Positions 15,371 through 23,611 of a stretch of 64,000 nucleotides of DNA are shown here, piece by piece. The first letter of the stretch is position 1; each line of letters starts with the position of its first letter. The DNA lies in NCBI GenBank assembly GCA_947365245.1, contig CANAWG010000005.1, positions 62,001-126,000 of the forward strand, given 5' to 3'. The notes under the pieces are model-generated. The model was not told the origin of the DNA and did no database searches. It worked only from the letters and a program-made list of their open reading frames with translations. This DNA comes from an uncultured Oscillibacter sp. Lineage in GTDB: Bacteria > Bacillota > Clostridia > Oscillospirales > Oscillospiraceae. The position numbers and the translations under genes are program-made.

Positions 15371-16411
15371 CTATCTCAGGAAGATGTATTTCCCGCCCCG
15401 GTACTCCCGGACCGCGCCGATCCTCCGGGCGCTGGGCACCGCGCCCTCCAGCTCCGAGAGCAGCGCCTCCGCGTCCGCCGGGTCCACCGCCATCAAAAGT
15501 CCCCCGGCGGTCTGGGGGTCGTAGAGCAGGTCCTGCCTCCACAGGGGCACATCCCCCGCGTCCACGCTGGGCTCGGCAAAGGAGCGGTTGCGGTACATCC
15601 CCTCCGGCAAAATGCCGATCCTCGCCAGCTCCGCCGCCTGGGGGATGAAGTCCACCGCCTCCGTCCAGAGCTCCACCTCCACGCCACTGCCCTGGGCCAT
15701 CTCACAGACGTGGCCCAGCATCCCGAAGCCCGTCACGTCCGTGCAGGCGTGGACGCGGTAGTTTACCATAATATCCCGGGCGGACTTGTTCAGGGTGGTC
15801 ATCAGGCGGTGGGCCTGGTCCACCGCCTCCGGCGAGGCCATTCCCGCCTTGGCGGCGGTGGTCACCACGCCCACGCCCAGGGGCTTGGTGAAGAGCAGCG
15901 CGTCCCCCGGCCTGGCCCCGGAATTGGTCAGCACTTTTTCCGGGTGGACGAACCCCGTCACCGCCAGGCCGTACTTGGGCTCGTCGTCCAGAATGCTGTG
16001 GCCCCCGGTAATCAGCGCCCCGGCCTCGTAGACCTTGTCGTACCCGCCCCGGAGCATCTCGTGGACCGCCTCTTTCGGCATGGCGTCCGGCACCGCCATG
16101 ATGTTCAGGCACAGCTTGGGCTCGCCCCCCATGGCGTACACGTCGGAGAGGGCGTTGGTGGCGGCGATCTGCCCGAAGAGATAGGGGTCGTCGGCGATGG
16201 GCGGGAAGAAGTCCACCGTCTGCACCAGCGCCAGCTCGTCGGAGACCTTGTAGACCGAGGCGTCGTCGCTCTTGTCAAAGCCCACCAGGAGGTTGGGGTC
16301 CTGGTGAACCCGGATGCCCTCCAGCAGCTGGCTTAGAACCCCGGCCCCCACCTTGGCACCGCACCCGGCGCACTTGGCCAGCTTTGTCAGCTTCACTTCA
16401 TTTTCAGCCAT
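15371..16411 (-). CDS. selD: Selenide, water dikinase
   Basis: Makes selenophosphate from selenide and ATP. 346 residues, AIRS/PurM-like fold. The catalytic pair is in KCAGCGAK: Cys17 stands where some clostridial enzymes carry selenocysteine, and Lys20 follows. Other family motifs: GFDKSDDASVY, TVDFFPPIADDPYLFGQIAA, DVYAMGGEPK, ITGGHSILDDEPKYGLAV, TDVTGFGMLGH and YDPQTAGGLL. It is last in the yqeC-yqeB-selD operon, its start overlapping the yqeB end by 8 nt. This company indicates selenium delivery to molybdenum hydroxylases; selA and selB are not in the window. Confidence 0.96.
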   Translation of the reverse strand: MAENEVKLTKLAKCAGCGAKVGAGVLSQLLEGIRVHQDPNLLVGFDKSDDASVYKVSDELALVQTVDFFPPIADDPYLFGQIAATNALSDVYAMGGEPKLCLNIMAVPDAMPKEAVHEMLRGGYDKVYEAGALITGGHSILDDEPKYGLAVTGFVHPEKVLTNSGARPGDALLFTKPLGVGVVTTAAKAGMASPEAVDQAHRLMTTLNKSARDIMVNYRVHACTDVTGFGMLGHVCEMAQGSGVEVELWTEAVDFIPQAAELARIGILPEGMYRNRSFAEPSVDAGDVPLWRQDLLYDPQTAGGLLMAVDPADAEALLSELEGAVPSARRIGAVREYRGGKYIFLR

Positions 16412-17213
16412 GTTCCTCTCCTTTCCGCAGCGCGCCGGACAGCGCCAGAATCGCCTCCAGCACGCCGCCGCCCACCGCCAGCGCCTTGTCGCTGGCGCAG
16501 TAACAGTGTTTTTCCTCGCACCGGGGGTCGACGTCCCCGGCCTTCATCCCCCTGTGGACCGGCGTGCCGTCCTCCAAAATTCCCCGCAGGATCCCGTCCA
16601 GGGTGCACACCATGGGCTTTCCATCCACCGTGGCGGCCACGTCCCCCATCCTCACCTGGGCGCCGATATCCAGAATCCGGCGGAACTCGCCGTCCGCCGG
16701 GGCCCGGAGCACCCGCTCCCCGGCGAAGCCGCCGATGAGGCCCGGGACGCCGGTGTTGGGAATGGGGGAGCCGTCGTAGAGCACCCGGCCCAGGTAGTGG
16801 CCCCGCATGGTCTCCACCGCGGCGTGGCAGTCCTCCCCCGCCGTGAAGCCGGGACCCACGCCGATCACCACCGGGGCATCGGTGATCCTGGTCCCCAGGT
16901 TCCGCTTGGCCAGGATGGCGTCCACCACCGCGTCGGGCCGCAGGTCCCGGATGCAGCGTCCGTCCGGGTCCGCCAGCACCGGGATCACGCCCTCTTGCAG
17001 CAGCTCCAGCGCCTGGGCGGCCGTTTCCGCCCGCCGGGCCGTCACATCCTCCACCTTGGTCTCCCCATGGACCACAGCCTGAGAAAAGCAGACTGTCCGG
17101 CGGATGGCCGTGGGCCGCTCCACATCGGTCATCACCACCCGGATCCCGCTCCGCCAGAGGCGCAGAGCAACGCCGGAGGCCAGGTCCCCGGCCCCCCGAA
17201 TCACCGTGAGCAT
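16404..17213 (-). CDS. yqeB: YqeB, selenium-dependent molybdenum hydroxylase maturation protein
   Basis: 269 residues of the EF2563/YqeB family. The start MLTVIRGAGDLASGVALRLW is a dinucleotide-binding-like motif; further landmarks are VVIGVGPGFTAGEDCHAAVE and the Cys-rich VDPRCEEKHCYCASDKALAVGGG. With selD and yqeC it is a genomic marker for organisms that attach labile selenium to molybdenum hydroxylases; its exact reaction is unknown. ATG 17213 is chosen because GGGGAG is correctly spaced; ATG 17234 is not. Both ends overlap neighbours (8 and 13 nt). Confidence 0.9.
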   Translation of the reverse strand: MLTVIRGAGDLASGVALRLWRSGIRVVMTDVERPTAIRRTVCFSQAVVHGETKVEDVTARRAETAAQALELLQEGVIPVLADPDGRCIRDLRPDAVVDAILAKRNLGTRITDAPVVIGVGPGFTAGEDCHAAVETMRGHYLGRVLYDGSPIPNTGVPGLIGGFAGERVLRAPADGEFRRILDIGAQVRMGDVAATVDGKPMVCTLDGILRGILEDGTPVHRGMKAGDVDPRCEEKHCYCASDKALAVGGGVLEAILALSGALRKGEEHG

Positions 17214-17881
17214 ATTCGATACTCCCCTTTCCATAGAGATCCCGCCGCCAGCGGGCAGTCCAGCAGCCCCGCCAGGGCGGCGGCGTTCTCATAGTCGTTG
17301 TCCGTCTCCGCCTGGTTTACATAAATTCTGTCATGGAGCCCTTCGGCCGCCAGCACCGCCGCGGCGGCCGCCGGCGTTATGAGCGCCGTTGACCGCAGTC
17401 CCGCCAGTCGGGCGTACCGCTCCGGGCGGTGGGCCGCCTCCGAGATGGGCCGTCCGAAGCCTGAGGCCCCCACAACGAGGATGACCTGCTCCGCCTCCGG
17501 CGGAATCACCGGCTCGTGAGGCGCGTGGGCTTTCATAGGCCGCCCCGCGGAGCCGTCCGCCTCCACCAGCACATACTCCGCCAGCGCTGCCAGACGGGCC
17601 ATGGGGATGGACGGGGCGGTGAGCTTTCCGGCGCCGGGCACCGGCGTCCCCGCGCAGACCAGGCGGCTGGCTTTCAGAGCCGCCGCCAGCGCCGGTTCCG
17701 CGGGGTCCATCAGATTGCAAAGGCCCTCAAAGGGCCGGAACTTTGTGGAGGCGCAGAGAATCACCCGGCCCCCGTCCGCCGCCAGCGCCTCCCCCAGCGT
17801 CCGCAGCAGCGTGGTCTTTCCCCCGCCGCCGATGACGGCGGTGACGCCGGGGCGGATCTCCAGCAGCTCCGCCAGTCCCAT
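17201..17881 (-). CDS. yqeC: YqeC, selenium cofactor biosynthesis protein
   Basis: 226 residues with an N-terminal P-loop VIGGGGKTTLLRTLGE, then ILCASTKFRPF and VLVEADGSAGRPMKAHAPHEP, all typical of YqeC. The protein belongs to the selenium-dependent molybdenum hydroxylase maturation set; the NTP-dependent step it carries out is not known. ATG 17881 follows GGAGGAGG. It is first in the minus-strand operon yqeC-yqeB-selD and divergent from moaA, with back-to-back promoters. Confidence 0.9.
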   Translation of the reverse strand: MGLAELLEIRPGVTAVIGGGGKTTLLRTLGEALAADGGRVILCASTKFRPFEGLCNLMDPAEPALAAALKASRLVCAGTPVPGAGKLTAPSIPMARLAALAEYVLVEADGSAGRPMKAHAPHEPVIPPEAEQVILVVGASGFGRPISEAAHRPERYARLAGLRSTALITPAAAAAVLAAEGLHDRIYVNQAETDNDYENAAALAGLLDCPLAAGSLWKGEYRICSR

Positions 17882-17910
17882 GGGCGCTCCTCCTCCGTTG
17901 TGTTTTTCAT

Positions 17911-17940
17911 AGAATAACACCTTTCCCAGGGGGCCGTCAA
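17911..17940 (-). promoter_or_regulatory. Promoter of yqeC-yqeB-selD
   Basis: Minus strand TTGACG, 18 bases, TATTCT. It is only 20 bases from the divergent moaA -35 box, so one regulator could control both. Confidence 0.6.
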
Positions 17941-17960
17941 GGCACTTCCCGGAAAATCCC

Positions 17961-17989
17961 TTGACTTTTCCCGGGAAACCGACTATGAT
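17961..17989 (+). promoter_or_regulatory. Promoter of the moaA operon
   Basis: TTGACT, exactly 17 bases, TATGAT. Start of transcription near 17996, leader about 40 nt, too short for a Moco riboswitch. Confidence 0.75.
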
Positions 17990-18010
17990 ACAAACAGCGT
18001 TAGTCTCAAA

Positions 18011-18021
18011 CGAGTATCACG
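18011..18021 (+). promoter_or_regulatory. CGAGTATCACG box downstream of the moaA promoter
   Basis: Eleven-base sequence repeated identically at 20991-21001 before modA. It lies about +15 in the moaA leader. It could bind a molybdate or oxyanion regulator; the motif is not one that I recognise. Confidence 0.4.
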
Positions 18022-18036
18022 ATTGGAGGGAGCGCC

Positions 18037-18981
18037 TTGCGGGACCAGTATGGCCGGACCGTGGACTATCTGCGGCTGAGCGTGACGGACCTTTGCAACT
18101 ACCGGTGCCGGTACTGCATGGATCCCCAGGGCGTGGAGAAGCGCCCCCACCGGGACATTCTCTCCGTGGAGGAGTGCGTGGAGATCGGGGCGGCGGCGGC
18201 GGCGTGCGGCGTGAGGAAAATCCGCCTCACCGGCGGGGAGCCCCTGGTGCGGCGGGGTCTTCTGGACATCTGCCGGGGACTGCGGGCCCTTCCAGAGCTG
18301 GAGGAGCTGTGTCTCACAACCAACGGCAGCCTCCTGCCCCAACTGGCCGGGCCCCTGCGGGAGGCGGGCGTGGACCGGCTGAACATCAGCCTGGACTCCC
18401 TCCGTCCGGACCGCTTCGCCCAGCTGACCCGGATGGGCCGTTTGGAGGACGTGCTCTCCGGCATCCGGGCGGCGGAGGAGGCGGGATTCTCCGATTTGAA
18501 GCTGGACACCGTTCTGATCGGCGGGTTCAACGACGACGAGGCGGGGGATTTTCTCCGCCTGACCATGGAGCACCCCTGGGAGGTCCGGTTCATCGAGCTG
18601 ATGCCCATGGGCCCCTGCGCCTCCTGGGAGAGATCCCGCTTCCTCTCTGGAGATGAAATTCTGAAAAGGTATCCAGCTTTACAGCAAATTCCCTCTGAGG
18701 GCGTGGCCAGGCGGTACCGTCTGCCCGGGGCGGCGGGAACGGTGGGCCTCATCTCCCCCCTGAGTCACGACTTCTGCGGCGTCTGCCGCCGGATCCGGGT
18801 GACGGCGGACGGAAAGCTGAAGGGCTGCCTCCACAGCGCCGAGGAGCTCCCCCTGCGGGGCCTCCACGGCGAGGCGCTGGAAGCCGCCATCCGGGCGGGC
18901 ATCGCCCAAAAGCCCCCCCGGCACCACCTGACGGAGCGCCCCAGCGACACCCCCAGGACCATGAACCAGATCGGAGGCTGA
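18037..18981 (+). CDS. moaA: GTP 3',8-cyclase MoaA (molybdenum cofactor)
   Basis: First enzyme of molybdopterin synthesis, a radical SAM enzyme acting on GTP. 314 residues. The N-terminal cluster motif CNYRCRYC uses cysteines 20, 24 and 27; KIRLTGGEPLVRRG is the SAM-contact. The C-terminal second cluster is FCGVC with a further Cys 13 residues on (KGC). The start is TTG 18037, supported by GGAGGG six bases upstream and the family-typical DQYGRTVDYLRLSVTDLCN. It leads a long operon moaA-moaC-MOSC-MPT-binding-protein. Confidence 0.95.
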   Translation: MRDQYGRTVDYLRLSVTDLCNYRCRYCMDPQGVEKRPHRDILSVEECVEIGAAAAACGVRKIRLTGGEPLVRRGLLDICRGLRALPELEELCLTTNGSLLPQLAGPLREAGVDRLNISLDSLRPDRFAQLTRMGRLEDVLSGIRAAEEAGFSDLKLDTVLIGGFNDDEAGDFLRLTMEHPWEVRFIELMPMGPCASWERSRFLSGDEILKRYPALQQIPSEGVARRYRLPGAAGTVGLISPLSHDFCGVCRRIRVTADGKLKGCLHSAEELPLRGLHGEALEAAIRAGIAQKPPRHHLTERPSDTPRTMNQIGG

Positions 18982-18984
18982 AGC

Positions 18985-19464
18985 ATGCCGGAGCTGACAC
19001 ATTTTAACGAACAGGGCCGGGCCCGCATGGTGGACGTGACGGAAAAAGCCGTCACCTGCCGCCGGGCCGCGGCCGCCGGGGAGATCCACGTCTCTTCCCA
19101 GACCATGACCCATATCAAAAACGGCACCCTGAAAAAGGGAGACGTGCTGGCGGTGGCCCAGGTGGCGGGCATCCAGGCGGCCAAGCACACCTGGGAGCTG
19201 ATCCCCATGTGCCACCCCCTGCCCCTGACGGGCGTCGACATCGCGTTCTCCCTGTCCGAGGAGCCCTGCATGGTGGAGATCTCCGCCGCCGTCACCTGCA
19301 CCGGTGTCACCGGCGTGGAGATGGAGGCGTTGGCGGCCGTGTCCGCGGCGGCGCTGACGATTTACGATATGTGCAAGGCGGTTCAGAAGGATATGAAGAT
19401 TACCAATATCCGCCTGCTGGCAAAGTCCGGCGGCAAGAGCGGAGACTACCGGGTGGAGGAATGA
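18985..19464 (+). CDS. moaC: Cyclic pyranopterin monophosphate synthase MoaC
   Basis: Second enzyme of molybdopterin synthesis, converting the MoaA product to cPMP. 159 residues with MVDVTEK, KNGTLKKGDVLAVAQVAGI, AAKHTWELIPMCHPLPLTG, TGVEMEALAAVSAAALTIYDMCKA and the catalytic Lys in VQKDMKI. Starts 3 nt after moaA ends and overlaps the MOSC reading frame region at its stop. Confidence 0.96.
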   Translation: MPELTHFNEQGRARMVDVTEKAVTCRRAAAAGEIHVSSQTMTHIKNGTLKKGDVLAVAQVAGIQAAKHTWELIPMCHPLPLTGVDIAFSLSEEPCMVEISAAVTCTGVTGVEMEALAAVSAAALTIYDMCKAVQKDMKITNIRLLAKSGGKSGDYRVEE

Positions 19465-19466
19465 GC

Positions 19467-19910
19467 ATGGCAAAGGTCGTATCAGTCAATATCAGCGAAA
19501 AAAAGGGGGAGCAGAAGCACCCCGTTCCGGAGATCCAGCTGAAGCTCCGCCACGGCATCATCGGAGACGCCCACGCCGGGGACTGGCACCGGCAGATCAG
19601 TCTTCTGGCGGAGGAGAGCGTGGACACCATGCGCGCCGCCTCCCCCCTGCCCCTGGACGCCGGGGTGTTCGCGGAGAACATCAACACCGTGGGCGTCGAC
19701 CTGAAGTCCCTGCCTGTGGGGACCCGGCTCCGAATTGGCGAGACCGAGGTGGAGGTCACCCAGATCGGCAAGGAGTGTCACAGCGACTGTGCCATTAAAA
19801 AGGCCGTGGGCAAGTGCGTCATGCCCACCGAGGGCATCTTCGCTGTGGTGGTCAGAGAGGGCACGGTGCGGCCCGGGGATGAAATTCAACGTCTGGAGGA
19901 TGACAAGTGA
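19467..19910 (+). CDS. MOSC domain protein
   Basis: 147-residue single-domain MOSC protein, a family linked to sulfur or metal transfer to molybdenum enzymes. Family motifs: GIIGDAHAG (the conserved GDxH), HRQISLLAEES, FAENINTVG (FxENI) and the conserved cysteine in IGKECHSDCAIKK. ATG 19467 is favoured over 19461 because GGAGGA is at the right distance. It overlaps the next gene by 4 nt. In clostridia such MOSC proteins regularly sit between moaC and mogA/moaB-type genes. Confidence 0.9.
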   Translation: MAKVVSVNISEKKGEQKHPVPEIQLKLRHGIIGDAHAGDWHRQISLLAEESVDTMRAASPLPLDAGVFAENINTVGVDLKSLPVGTRLRIGETEVEVTQIGKECHSDCAIKKAVGKCVMPTEGIFAVVVREGTVRPGDEIQRLEDDK

Positions 19911-20926
19911 AACTCATTAACACTGTTGACGCCGTGGGCCATGTGCTCTGCCATGACCTGACGCAGATCATCAAGGATACTTACAAGGACGCCCGGTTCC
20001 GCAAGGGCCACGTGGTGACGGAGGAGGACATCCCCGTCCTGCTGTCCATGGGCAAGGAGCACCTCTACGTCTGGGAGATGGTGGAGGGCTGCGTCCATGA
20101 AAACGACGCTGCGGAGCGGCTCTGCGCTCTCTGCATGAACGACCGCATGGAGCGGAGCCAGGTGAAAGAGGGCAAGATCGAGCTGACCGCCGCCTGCGAC
20201 GGATTGTTTCGGGTGGATACGGCGCGGTTGCTGGCGGTCAACTCCATAGAGGACATCATGGTGGCCACCCGCCACGGAAACACCGCCGTCCGCAAGGGCG
20301 ACAAGCTGGCGGGTACCCGGGTCATTCCCCTGGTGATCCCGGAGGATACCCTCCGGGCGGCGGAGGAGGCCGCCGGCTCCGCTCCCTTGCTGGAGCTGCT
20401 GCCCTACGTCAAAAGGACCGCGGCCATTGTGGCCACTGGCAGCGAGGTGAAATCCGGCCTGATCCAGGACACGTTCACGCCGGTGGTGCGGGACAAGCTG
20501 GCCGCTTTCGGCATTGAGACGCTGACCGTCGTCTACTCCGGCGACGGCGTGGAGAACGTGGCAAACACCATCTCCCAGGTGCGGAACACCGGCGCGGACA
20601 TTATCCTCTGCACCGGCGGCATGAGCGTGGACCCGGACGACAACACCCCCGGCGGAATCCGGGCCAGCGGGGCGCGGATCGTCTCCTACGGCGCGCCGGT
20701 GCTCCCAGGGGCCATGCTGCTGGTGGGGTATTACAGTGACGGCACCCCCGTGCTGGGCCTGCCGGGCTGCGTCATGTACGCCGGAGCCACGGTCTTTGAC
20801 CTGGTGCTGCCCCGGATCGCCGCGGGGGTGGAGATCACCCGGGCGGATATCGCCGCCATGGGCGAGGGCGGGCTGTGCCTTGGCTGCAAGCCCTGCCGCT
20901 GGCCTGTCTGCCCCTTTGGAAAATAA
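19907..20926 (+). CDS. Molybdopterin-binding protein with C-terminal four-cysteine tail
   Basis: 339 residues beginning with GTG at 19907 (GTGA overlap with the MOSC stop). The C-terminal half is a MoCF_biosynth fold (MogA/MoeA-like): AIVATGSEVKSG, VVYSGDGVENVANTI, ILCTGGMSVDPDDNTPGG, VLGLPGCVMYAGATVFD. The N-terminal half is unlike MoeA. The protein ends in CLGCKPCRWPVCPFGK, four cysteines in a C-x2-C-x2-C-x4-C pattern that could bind a metal or cluster. Its exact function is unknown; it probably inserts or carries molybdopterin or molybdate. Confidence 0.85.
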   Translation: MKLINTVDAVGHVLCHDLTQIIKDTYKDARFRKGHVVTEEDIPVLLSMGKEHLYVWEMVEGCVHENDAAERLCALCMNDRMERSQVKEGKIELTAACDGLFRVDTARLLAVNSIEDIMVATRHGNTAVRKGDKLAGTRVIPLVIPEDTLRAAEEAAGSAPLLELLPYVKRTAAIVATGSEVKSGLIQDTFTPVVRDKLAAFGIETLTVVYSGDGVENVANTISQVRNTGADIILCTGGMSVDPDDNTPGGIRASGARIVSYGAPVLPGAMLLVGYYSDGTPVLGLPGCVMYAGATVFDLVLPRIAAGVEITRADIAAMGEGGLCLGCKPCRWPVCPFGK

Positions 20927-20935
20927 GAATCCCCC

Positions 20936-20970
20936 GAGAGTGCGGGCGGCAATCTGCCGCCCCTCTCTTT
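20936..20970 (+). terminator. Probable terminator after the moaA operon
   Basis: Stem GGGCGGCA with TGCCGCCC (20944-20951 / 20955-20962), extended outward by GAGAG/CTCTC, then TTT. The mod genes thus have separate transcription, at least in part. Confidence 0.6.
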
Positions 20971-20971
20971 C

Positions 20972-21001
20972 GGTACTCGTTTACCTCGTGCGAGTATCAC
21001 G
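20972..21001 (+). promoter_or_regulatory. Inverted repeat and CGAGTATCACG box upstream of modA
   Basis: GGTACTCG, 11 bases, CGAGTATC is a 7-of-8 palindrome; the right arm continues as CGAGTATCACG, the same eleven bases found before moaA. A plausible operator shared by the molybdenum genes. Confidence 0.45.
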
Positions 21002-21017
21002 CATTTCATTCCCACAC

Positions 21018-21046
21018 TTGCAAAGGGCAAGAAAACATATTAAAAT
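21018..21046 (+). promoter_or_regulatory. Possible promoter of modABC
   Basis: TTGCAA, 17 bases, TAAAAT. The implied start is only about 12 nt before the modA ATG, so the real promoter may lie further upstream. Confidence 0.35.
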
Positions 21047-21064
21047 CAGAAAGAAGGCATCCCT

Positions 21065-21856
21065 ATGAAAAGAAACATCGTTCTGCCGCTGCTCCTCTGC
21101 CTGCTCCTGACCGCCTGCGGTCAGGCAAAGCCCGACGCAGCAAACGCCGTGGAGCTCCGCGTCTTTGCCGCCGCCTCCATGACGGAGACCCTGGATCAGA
21201 TCATTGAGCTGTACAAGGAGGAGGCCCCCGGCGTCACCGTGGTCCCCACCTACGACTCCTCCGGCACTCTTTTGACCCAGATCCAGGAGGGGGCTGAGTG
21301 CGACCTCTTCATCTCCGCCGCTCCCAAGCAGATGAACGCCCTGGAGGAGAGCGGCTCCCTGCTGGAGGGCACCCGGCTGGACCTGCTGGAGAACAAGGTG
21401 GTGCTGGCGGTCCCGGAGGGCGGCTCCGGCGGCGCGGAGACTTTCGACCAATTGGCTGAGCGGCTGGAGAGCGGCGATATCCTCCTGGCCATCGGCAACA
21501 GCGACGTACCGGTTGGACAGTATACCCAGAAAATTTTCGCATACTACGGCCTGGACGAGGCCGCCCTGGCGGCCGCCGGCGTCCTCACTTACGGCTCCAA
21601 CGTCAAGGAGGTCACCACCCAGGTGTCTGAGGGCACAGTGGACTGCGGCATCATCTACGCCACCGACGCTTTCTCCGCGGGGCTCACCGTGGTGGACGAG
21701 GCCGCGGCGGAGATGTGCGGCCAGGTGATCTACCCCGCCGCCGTCCTCCAGGACACGGCCCACGAGAGCGAGGCCAAGGACTTTCTGGCGTTCCTCTCCT
21801 CCGGCGAGGCCGGGGACGTCTTCGCGGGCGTGGGCTTTACGCCCCTGACAAAATAA
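21065..21856 (+). CDS. modA: Molybdate ABC transporter, substrate-binding lipoprotein
   Basis: Binds molybdate (or tungstate) outside the membrane. 263 residues; lipobox LTAC with lipidated C18. ModA motifs: VFAAASMTETLDQI, PTYDSSGTLLTQIQEGAECDLFISA, GSNVKEVTTQVSEGTVDCGIIYATDA and LQDTAHESEAKDFLAFL. First gene of modABC, with AAGAAGG before the ATG. Confidence 0.95.
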   Translation: MKRNIVLPLLLCLLLTACGQAKPDAANAVELRVFAAASMTETLDQIIELYKEEAPGVTVVPTYDSSGTLLTQIQEGAECDLFISAAPKQMNALEESGSLLEGTRLDLLENKVVLAVPEGGSGGAETFDQLAERLESGDILLAIGNSDVPVGQYTQKIFAYYGLDEAALAAAGVLTYGSNVKEVTTQVSEGTVDCGIIYATDAFSAGLTVVDEAAAEMCGQVIYPAAVLQDTAHESEAKDFLAFLSSGEAGDVFAGVGFTPLTK

Positions 21857-21874
21857 AATCCCCGGGAGGTCTCT

Positions 21875-22549
21875 ATGGACTGGTATCCCCTCTGGAACTC
21901 CATTCGGATCGCCGCCATCGCCACCGTCGCGGTGTTCTTTCTGGGTCTTTTGGCCGCCTACTACATCGCCAGACTCCCCCGGCTGGTCAAGGGCCTTTTG
22001 GACGTGGTGCTGACGCTGCCCCTGGTGCTGCCTCCCACCGTGGTGGGCTGGCTGCTCCTCTGCCTGCTGGGGCCCCGCCGGCCCCTGGGGGCCTGGGCGC
22101 AGAGCGTCTTCGGCCTGCGGCTGGTGATGACCTGGTGGTCCGCCGTCTTCGCCTCCGTGGCCGTGGCGTTCCCTCTGATGTACCGCACGGCCCGGGGAGC
22201 CTTTGAGAGCTTTGACGAGACCCTGGCGGAGGCGGGACAGACCCTGGGCCTTTCCAACGCCTACCTCTTCTGGCGGGTGCGGATGCCCTGCTGCCGCCAG
22301 GGGATCCTGGCGGGGACGGTGCTGGCTTTCGCCCGGGCCCTGGGAGAGTATGGGGCCACCTCCATGCTCGCCGGGTACACCCCGGGCCGCACCGCCACCA
22401 TCTCCACCACCGTCTACCAGCTCTGGCGTACCGGCGACGACGCCGGAGCCATGGGCTGGGTGCTGGTGAACGTCGCCCTGTCGGCGGTCTTTCTGCTGGC
22501 GCTGAACCTACTGGAGCGGCGGCGGAGCGGGAGAGGAGGCGGCGCCTGA
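21875..22549 (+). CDS. modB: Molybdate ABC transporter, permease
   Basis: 224 residues, about five membrane helices, with LTLPLVLPPTVVGWLLL and the coupling loop AEAGQTLGLSNAYLFWRVRMP and FARALGEYGATSMLAG, both diagnostic for ModB. GGGAGGT precedes the ATG. The stop overlaps the modC start by one base. Confidence 0.95.
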   Translation: MDWYPLWNSIRIAAIATVAVFFLGLLAAYYIARLPRLVKGLLDVVLTLPLVLPPTVVGWLLLCLLGPRRPLGAWAQSVFGLRLVMTWWSAVFASVAVAFPLMYRTARGAFESFDETLAEAGQTLGLSNAYLFWRVRMPCCRQGILAGTVLAFARALGEYGATSMLAGYTPGRTATISTTVYQLWRTGDDAGAMGWVLVNVALSAVFLLALNLLERRRSGRGGGA

Positions 22550-23607
22550 TGGCTCTCTCGGTGAAGATTCAAAAACGGCTGGGGAACTTTCACCTGGCGG
22601 TCCAGTTTGAGGCCGGGGACGAGACGCTGGCCCTGCTGGGGGCCTCCGGCTGCGGAAAGTCCGTGACGCTGCGGTGCATCGCCGGGATCATGACCCCGGA
22701 CGAGGGGAAAATCGTGCTGGACGGCGTGACCCTCTACGACAGCGCCGCCGGAATCAACCTGCCGCCCCAGCGGCGGCGGGTGGGCTATCTCTTCCAGCAG
22801 TACGCCCTCTTCCCCAACATGACCGTCCGGCAGAACATCGCCGCGGTCATTCGGGACAGGTCAGCAAAGGAGTCCCGGACCCGGGAGCTGCTGCGCCGCT
22901 TCCGCCTGGAGGAGGTCGCGGCCCTGCGCCCCGGCCAGCTCTCCGGCGGGCAGCAGCAGCGGACCGCCCTGGCCCGCATCCTGGCCGCGGAGCCCCGGGC
23001 CATCCTGCTGGACGAGCCTCTCTCCGCCCTGGACAGCTTTCTCCGGCAGCAGCTGGAGCTGGAGCTGGCGGAGACGCTGGGAAGCTTTTCCGGCACGGTG
23101 CTGTGGGTCTCCCACGACCGGGGGGAGGCCTTCCGGAACTGCCGCCGGGTCTGCGTGCTGGACGACGGCCGCTCCCAGGAGGTGCGCACGCTGGAGGAGC
23201 TGTTCCGCAGCCCGGACACCGAGGCCGCCGCCCGCCTCTCCGGGTGTGAAAACTTCCTGGACGTCCTGCCGGCGGGAGAGACCGTGAGCGTCCCCGCCTG
23301 GGGCGTCACGCTGGCGTGTCGGCGGCCCGTTCCGGCGGAGCTTCGGCGGATCGGCATCCGGGCCCGGCACGTGCTTCCGGCGGGGGCAGGGGCGGAGAAC
23401 GCCCTCCCCTGCCGCGTCCTGCGGGTCGTGGAGGACGTGTTCTCCACCGTCGTCCTGCTGGAGCTCCAGGGCGCCGCCTCCGGCGCCCCCCCTCTCCGGA
23501 TGGAGCTGGACCGGACCGCCCGGAAATCCCCCGTGGGGGCATATCTCACCGTCTCCGTCCAGCCGGAGCATATTCTGTTCTTACGAGAACCGCAGCAGGA
23601 GGAGTGA
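22549..23607 (+). CDS. modC: Molybdate ABC transporter, ATP-binding protein
   Basis: 352 residues. Walker A GASGCGKS, Q-loop LFQQYALFPNMTV, signature LSGGQQQR, Walker B ILLDEPLSALD, H-loop WVSHD. After the ATPase core the last 120 or so residues form an MOP/TOBE-like regulatory region (ARHVLPAGAGAENALPCRV) that in related proteins senses molybdate. Overlaps modB and is followed 4 nt later by mogA. Confidence 0.93.
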   Translation: MALSVKIQKRLGNFHLAVQFEAGDETLALLGASGCGKSVTLRCIAGIMTPDEGKIVLDGVTLYDSAAGINLPPQRRRVGYLFQQYALFPNMTVRQNIAAVIRDRSAKESRTRELLRRFRLEEVAALRPGQLSGGQQQRTALARILAAEPRAILLDEPLSALDSFLRQQLELELAETLGSFSGTVLWVSHDRGEAFRNCRRVCVLDDGRSQEVRTLEELFRSPDTEAAARLSGCENFLDVLPAGETVSVPAWGVTLACRRPVPAELRRIGIRARHVLPAGAGAENALPCRVLRVVEDVFSTVVLLELQGAASGAPPLRMELDRTARKSPVGAYLTVSVQPEHILFLREPQQEE

Positions 23608-23611
23608 TCTC

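Noticed and set aside
17990-18036. Moco riboswitch before moaA
   Set aside because: The leader is only about 40 nt, too short for that RNA; a protein-binding box is more likely.
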